Assembly: GCA_000802045.1 (NCBI GenBank)
Contig: JUEF01000055.1
Location: forward strand, 1 to 45,324
DNA: 45,324 nucleotides
Source of the DNA: Peptococcaceae bacterium BICA1-8
Lineage (GTDB): Bacteria > Bacillota > Peptococcia > Peptococcales > BICA1-8
Direction of reading: 5' to 3'
Part shown: positions 41,504 to 45,324 of the stretch, piece by piece
Position numbering within the stretch: the stretch's first letter is position 1
How the letters are laid out: each line of letters begins with the position of its first letter
Position numbers and translations under genes: made by a program
Notes under the pieces: model-generated
What the model was told of the DNA's origin: nothing
Seen by the model: the letters and a program-made list of their open reading frames with translations, nothing else
The model's database searches: none

Positions 41504-42359
41504 CAAACTCCAAGTCCTTTTCAGCCATTTTATAAAACTCCTGGGGGCTGCTGATTTGTTTTGCATTATAATAGGTCAATCCCACCTGGATTTCTAGCTT
41601 AATCTTATTAATCAAGATGTCATCTTTAAAATCCATCTTATCAATCATCTCTTTTATCCTGTTTTTTACATGTTTGCCGCCATTTTTATTGGATAAGAGA
41701 ATAATGCCAAACATATTAACATCCCTCAGTATGTATTTTTTATCTTCTTCTCGGAGCAAAGAGCTAATAGCTTTAGATATCTCATTTACCATCTTGTTAT
41801 ACTTTGATTCACCAAGTATCTTGATTACTTGATTTTCATATTTAATTTTTACTAACATTAAATAGACTTCTATATTATATCTTTCATTAATTTTCATAAA
41901 AACCTGCAGTTCATTAAAAAATGTTTGGGAGCTCATTAAACCCGTCTCTTTATCAATTATAACAAATTCAGCATTCTCTTTTTTTAAACTGGTGTTTTGG
42001 TTTTGGATATTTTTAATTAATCTACCATTATAAGCAAAAATAATGGCAAATAATGGTACCACTAGCATCCAAAAATAGACCTCACGGTTAATAGGTATCC
42101 CCTGAGAGAAATTTAAAAAGATATGAACACTGGCATATATAAAAATAAAAATAATTGAATATATCATTGCAGCTGTAATGTTTGTATAATAGCCAATGAT
42201 TGTTCCTATCATAACAATAAAAACCAGAAAAACATTTAGGGGGTTTTCATCCAATCCCATATAGGAAAAAGCAAACACCAATATAAAGAACATGGTTACT
42301 ATTACAATGCTTATTAAATCAATCTTATTTGAAACCCTATTATCCCGTCTACTTTCCAT
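41496..42359 (-). CDS. Four-helix membrane protein with degenerate GGDEF domain
   Basis: A 287-residue inner-membrane protein. Four helices fall at about 14-33, 39-58, 63-84 and 90-109, then a short coiled coil, then a GGDEF-like domain (about 130-285). The domain keeps IDKETGLMSSQTFFNEL, equivalent to the start of active domains, but the catalytic motif is replaced by RDVNMF, so cyclase activity is not expected. REED lies six residues before DVNMF, close to the RxxD inhibitory (c-di-GMP binding) site, one residue off the usual spacing. PelD, a receptor in Pel polysaccharide systems, likewise combines membrane helices with a degenerate GGDEF domain. I infer a c-di-GMP sensor for the PilZ-less synthase. 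Confidence 0.78.
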   Translation of the reverse strand: MESRRDNRVSNKIDLISIVIVTMFFILVFAFSYMGLDENPLNVFLVFIVMIGTIIGYYTNITAAMIYSIIFIFIYASVHIFLNFSQGIPINREVYFWMLVVPLFAIIFAYNGRLIKNIQNQNTSLKKENAEFVIIDKETGLMSSQTFFNELQVFMKINERYNIEVYLMLVKIKYENQVIKILGESKYNKMVNEISKAISSLLREEDKKYILRDVNMFGIILLSNKNGGKHVKNRIKEMIDKMDFKDDILINKIKLEIQVGLTYYNAKQISSPQEFYKMAEKDLEFDV

Positions 42360-42381
42360 TATTACACTTCCTTTTTTATCC

Positions 42382-43821
42382 TCAAATATTTCTAATCTTA
42401 TAAAGAATAGAAATTAAATAGGCAAAATAATAATAGAACAATATATCCAATGACACGGTGGTCATGAACAAGTGCTTCTTTAAGTCTGCATCCCCTGCAC
42501 CAATAAACGATATTAATAGCTGGGTAAACCCCGTTAAAAATACGTAGAGCATTACAAATTCACTGTAATAAACTATTTCTGTGGTGCCCTTATTTCTGTA
42601 TTCTATTATCCTATTTATGGCCAAGGCTATACAGATTAATATGAAAAAATAAGCAAAGTTCGAAGAGTGAGGAATGTGGTTTTCCTTCAAATAACTCCAC
42701 AATGAAAAAAAGTTTGTTCTCTCCCCATAGTCCCTCTCTGAGTTTCTTTCATAATTACCTAAAACCTCTGGTCTTATGGTGAAACTGTTTTTCCAGCCAA
42801 ATTCCATAATTTTAGAAAAGGCACCGGGATTTTTCAAATAATAAAAGGTAACATTAATCAAGTTATATTTGGAATAAAAATCCGTTTGTAATATTTCATC
42901 CTCAGGATTAATTACCGGGGTACTGTCATAATAAATTGTTTCTGCTAATAGAGCAAATTGTTCATCAAGACCTATTTCTTTAGTAACAGCCTGTACATCA
43001 GGTTCAAATAGCATTACTCCCCTGGTCATCATATGATATTTGTTGATACGATTAATACTATCATCAATCACATAATACATCAGTAGTGAAAATACAACTA
43101 AAAGGACTCCAAGGGCAGCTGATAGAATCTTTGTTCTGTTCTCAATTTTGAAAAATATCAATAAGGCAAGTAGTACAAAAGACACTATACCGTTAAGGGC
43201 AAACTGATTTTTTGAACCTATAAACATAAAACTTGAAATAAAGTAAATTAATAGATATCTTTTCCTGCTATCCCTATCTTGCGAAAATTTCAACAAGGCT
43301 GATATCGATAGGAGAAAAAAAGGATATGCGACAGCTTCCCCAAAAAAACTATTAAAATAAGACGTATAACCTATATCACCAAAAATAATAACGGCTACCA
43401 CGGCCAAAAAATAGTTAATTTTATTATTATCTACCATTTTTTCAATGACTTCTACTATCCAATAGATACTTAATGCAAGAACTGCCAGACTAATTATTGC
43501 TAAAAACCTGATATCAAATTTTCCATCATTAGAGATTTTCTTGTCCAAAGCCATAGCAGTCTTAACTATTATACTATGGCTAGATTTAATATTTTCTTTT
43601 GCTTCATTATAATATTGTAGCCTGTCATATTTATGGTTAAAGTAACCAAAATAATCATTTATATCTCGCTGCTCTTCATGCCTCAAATCGTTGGGTACTA
43701 TTATTCTCTCGAAATCCCCATTATCGGCTAAACCAATAAGCGGTGGTACAAACAAAGCATATCCAGATGTTAAAAATAAAAGTATAATAGCAAATATCGA
43801 TGGTCTGATTATTCTATGCAT
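42382..43821 (-). CDS. Polytopic membrane protein, possible GT-C-type glycosyltransferase
   Basis: A 479-residue protein with about ten membrane helices and a long N-terminal outside loop (about residues 30-105) that starts with LADNGDFER. The conserved-looking segment IGYTSYFNSFFGEAVAYPF near residues 150-168 resembles a motif in polytopic surface-glycan proteins. I cannot assign a family with certainty. The acidic loop after the first helix and the general layout are like GT-C transferases that use lipid-linked sugars. That would suit the GtrB-like gene immediately upstream, which makes such carriers. GAGGT precedes ATG 43821. The gene lies 22 bases before the degenerate GGDEF gene. Confidence 0.6.
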   Translation of the reverse strand: MHRIIRPSIFAIILLFLTSGYALFVPPLIGLADNGDFERIIVPNDLRHEEQRDINDYFGYFNHKYDRLQYYNEAKENIKSSHSIIVKTAMALDKKISNDGKFDIRFLAIISLAVLALSIYWIVEVIEKMVDNNKINYFLAVVAVIIFGDIGYTSYFNSFFGEAVAYPFFLLSISALLKFSQDRDSRKRYLLIYFISSFMFIGSKNQFALNGIVSFVLLALLIFFKIENRTKILSAALGVLLVVFSLLMYYVIDDSINRINKYHMMTRGVMLFEPDVQAVTKEIGLDEQFALLAETIYYDSTPVINPEDEILQTDFYSKYNLINVTFYYLKNPGAFSKIMEFGWKNSFTIRPEVLGNYERNSERDYGERTNFFSLWSYLKENHIPHSSNFAYFFILICIALAINRIIEYRNKGTTEIVYYSEFVMLYVFLTGFTQLLISFIGAGDADLKKHLFMTTVSLDILFYYYFAYLISILYKIRNI

Positions 43822-43918
43822 AATCTTACCTCATAAATAGTAGTTTCTTCTTTTTTTTTAACTGAATTTACTCTAACATATTTTACATGACAACTAAAAT
43901 GGATATAAACTCCATAAA

Positions 43919-44863
43919 TCAGCTTTCAAAGCCCACTTTTTCCGCGATGACATAAAGAGGACGTTCTCTTATTTCATCATATACACGTCCTAAATATTCC
44001 CCAATAACCCCTAATATGAGTAATTGGACTCCACCGAGGAATAGCACTACAAGCATTAAGGAAGTCCAGCCTTGCAGGGTAACATTGGTAGCTAATTTTA
44101 AATATAAAGCAATAATAATTCCAATTAAGCCTAAGAAAGCTGAAAAGGTTCCTAGAAGACTAGCTATCTTAAGTGGAACAAAAGAGAATGACGTTATTGC
44201 ATCTAGTGAAAACTCAACCATCTTTTTCAATGGATATTTAGTATCTCCAGCGAAACGTTTACCTCGATCATACTCTATCCCTATTTGCTTAAAACCAACC
44301 CACGAGACCAGTCCTCGAATAAATCTATGTCTTTCCTTTATTGATTTTAGAACTTCAACAACCTCACGACCCATTAATCTAAAATCACCTGTGTCCAAAG
44401 GAATATCAACATCTGTAATATTCTTTAGCGTCCTATAAAACAGAGCGGCCGTTGTCTTTTTAAACCACGTTTCTCCTTCTCTCTTCTGTCTTACTGCATA
44501 AACAACTTGATATCCTTCTTCCCATTTCTGCAAAAATTCAACTATTAGTTCTGGTGGGTCCTGTAAGTCTGCATCAATAAGTACAACTGCATCTCCTTTA
44601 GCCACATCAATTCCAGCAGTAATAGCAATCTGGTGACCAAAATTTCTCGAAAAGCTTAAGACTTTTACGTATGCATGTTTATTTGATAAATCTCTTAATA
44701 TATCAATTGTTTTATCTTTAGATCCATCATTGACAAAAATTAATTCAAAATTATATTTTTTTTCAATACTCTTCATGACAGTGATTAAACGATTATAAGT
44801 CTCTCTTATTACTTCCTCTTCGTTATAACAAGGTATGACTACGGATATCTTTTGCATATTCAA
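43919..44863 (-). CDS. GtrB/DPM1-like GT2 glycosyltransferase with two C-terminal helices
   Basis: Transfers a sugar from a nucleotide donor to polyprenyl phosphate at the inner membrane face. The 314 residues comprise a GT2 domain (about 1-225) with VVIPCYNEEEVI, NDGSKDKT, LIDADLQDPP and the DTGDFRLM acceptor segment, plus two helices (about 235-260 and 268-292). This is the layout of GtrB and bactoprenol glucosyltransferases. TTG 44863 is chosen because GGAGG lies eight bases before it; ATG 44857 is two codons in, and the much longer frame from 44947 includes this site. It is the first gene of the polysaccharide operon, with a long leader, and pairs logically with the polytopic protein downstream. 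Confidence 0.92.
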   Translation of the reverse strand: MNMQKISVVIPCYNEEEVIRETYNRLITVMKSIEKKYNFELIFVNDGSKDKTIDILRDLSNKHAYVKVLSFSRNFGHQIAITAGIDVAKGDAVVLIDADLQDPPELIVEFLQKWEEGYQVVYAVRQKREGETWFKKTTAALFYRTLKNITDVDIPLDTGDFRLMGREVVEVLKSIKERHRFIRGLVSWVGFKQIGIEYDRGKRFAGDTKYPLKKMVEFSLDAITSFSFVPLKIASLLGTFSAFLGLIGIIIALYLKLATNVTLQGWTSLMLVVLFLGGVQLLILGVIGEYLGRVYDEIRERPLYVIAEKVGFES

Positions 44864-45025
44864 GTAAAAAACCTCCAAATTAATGCCTGTACAAATTATG
44901 ATATGTGATAGATAATGTTTGTTATTTGTATAATTCTCCTTACCCAAATATTATTCAAATTATTCTCTATTTTTACAAAAAACCCTTTATAATATTTAAA
45001 AATTTATCACTTCGAGAAAATTCCA

Positions 45026-45051
45026 TTGTAATAAACATCACTTTATTACAA
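45026..45051. promoter_or_regulatory. Perfect AT-rich palindrome, possible operator
   Basis: TTGTAATAAA (45026-45035) and TTTATTACAA (45042-45051) form perfect ten-base arms with a six-base centre (CATCAC). No T run follows, so it looks like a protein-binding site rather than a terminator. It lies about 165 bases before the first polysaccharide gene. Confidence 0.55.
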
Positions 45052-45119
45052 AATAACTTGACATATTCACCCTTTATTTCTCTTTTAGACAATATCCTAC
45101 ATATTATTAAATGTAAACT

Positions 45120-45147
45120 AAAATATACTTCCATTTACATAATTCAA
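45120..45147 (-). promoter_or_regulatory. Probable promoter of the polysaccharide operon
   Basis: TTGAAT (45147-45142), 16 bases, TATTTT (45125-45120) on the minus strand. The core TTGAATTATGTAA is identical to that before the sia-like operon. Confidence 0.45.
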
Positions 45148-45265
45148 TATTTTTTGTACTTTCCCTCAATAAATGAACAAGTACAATTGGACAAAGAGAT
45201 CCTAAAGAAATAATCTCCGTCACAAATAATCAAATGGTTTTTACCCTCCTTCAAAAAAATGTTAC

Positions 45266-45291
45266 AAAAAAGCACCTTCGATCGAAGATGC
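45266..45291 (-). terminator. Terminator of a gene beyond the right edge
   Basis: GCACCTTC (45272-45279) pairs with GAAGATGC (45284-45291), one mismatch, around GATC. A six-A run before it (45266-45271) gives T on the minus transcript. Confidence 0.7.
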
Positions 45292-45324
45292 TAGAAACGT
45301 CACTATATGGCTATATGATTTCTA

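Larger units (their letters stand above)
44864..45324. other. Long leader/intergenic region at the right edge
   Basis: No gene is supported; a 102-codon plus-strand frame (44905-45213) is AT-driven and lacks a ribosome site. On the minus strand the region has a terminator (45266-45291) for a gene beyond the edge, a promoter-like TTGAAT-N16-TATTTT (45147-45120), and then about 250 bases of leader containing a perfect 10-bp-arm palindrome (45026-45051). Confidence 0.6.

Noticed and set aside
44905..45213. 102-codon plus-strand frame at the right edge
   Set aside because: No ribosome site, AT-driven composition (Ile, Tyr, Asn, Leu), and it overlaps promoter and palindrome features of the opposite strand.

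Overview
The window looks like a chromosomal segment of an anaerobic, low-GC Gram-positive bacterium (Clostridia-type Firmicute). I infer this from strong AGGAGG-type ribosome sites, frequent TTG and GTG starts, 2-oxoacid:ferredoxin oxidoreductase genes, S-layer-homology (SLH) repeats and the absence of outer-membrane components. I cannot name a genus. I see no rRNA, tRNA, CRISPR array, phage gene or transposase gene.

Region 1 (1-7.0 kb) is uptake and sensing of organic acids. A TAXI-type TRAP transporter (binding lipoprotein plus fused permease) lies convergent to a three-gene signalling unit: a DctS/CitA-type sensor kinase, a DctR-type response regulator and an orphan DctP-type binding lipoprotein. 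This matches the Bacillus subtilis DctB-DctS-DctR arrangement, in which a TRAP-type binding protein works as a co-sensor. carB (7.2-10.4 kb) follows without carA and ends in a bidirectional terminator.

Region 2 (10.5-24.8 kb, all minus strand) is a carbon and amino-acid catabolic island. In transcription order it holds a GntR/FCD regulator; a second TAXI-TRAP system (binding protein, DUF1850 protein, fused permease); a threonine-synthase-like enzyme; a four-subunit 2-oxoacid:ferredoxin oxidoreductase (korDABC type); an ADP-forming succinyl-CoA synthetase pair; and, after a terminator, an aminotransferase, a homoserine dehydrogenase and a LarA-like nickel-pincer racemase/epimerase. The first three transcription units each start from a near-consensus sigma-A promoter whose -35 box lies inside the shared sequence ATTGTTGACA. 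This is probably the operator of the GntR protein, so the island carries its own regulon.

Region 3 (25.0-28.6 kb) is a four-gene operon matching the SiaA-SiaB-SiaC-SiaD pathway of Pseudomonas in content and order: a membrane PP2C phosphatase, a kinase-like switch, a SiaC phosphoprotein and a GGDEF diguanylate cyclase. Region 4 (28.9-32.0 kb) is one large SLH-anchored, sialate-O-acetylesterase-type protein with a possible attenuator in its leader.

Region 5 (32.2-45.3 kb) is an exopolysaccharide locus. galU (plus strand) is followed by a long minus-strand operon: a GtrB-like glycosyltransferase, a polytopic membrane protein, a membrane protein with a degenerate GGDEF domain, a DUF2334 protein, a BcsA-like processive glycosyltransferase without a PilZ domain, a BcsB-like protein with an N-terminal SPOR domain, a GH8-like hydrolase, a GH26-like hydrolase and galE. 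The working model is that the Sia-type pathway sets c-di-GMP, and the degenerate GGDEF protein reads it to control a cellulose-like or mixed beta-glycan synthase. Diverged copies of one intergenic element precede both the sia operon and the exopolysaccharide operon, which may tie them together. This pairing is the best candidate here for an undescribed system.
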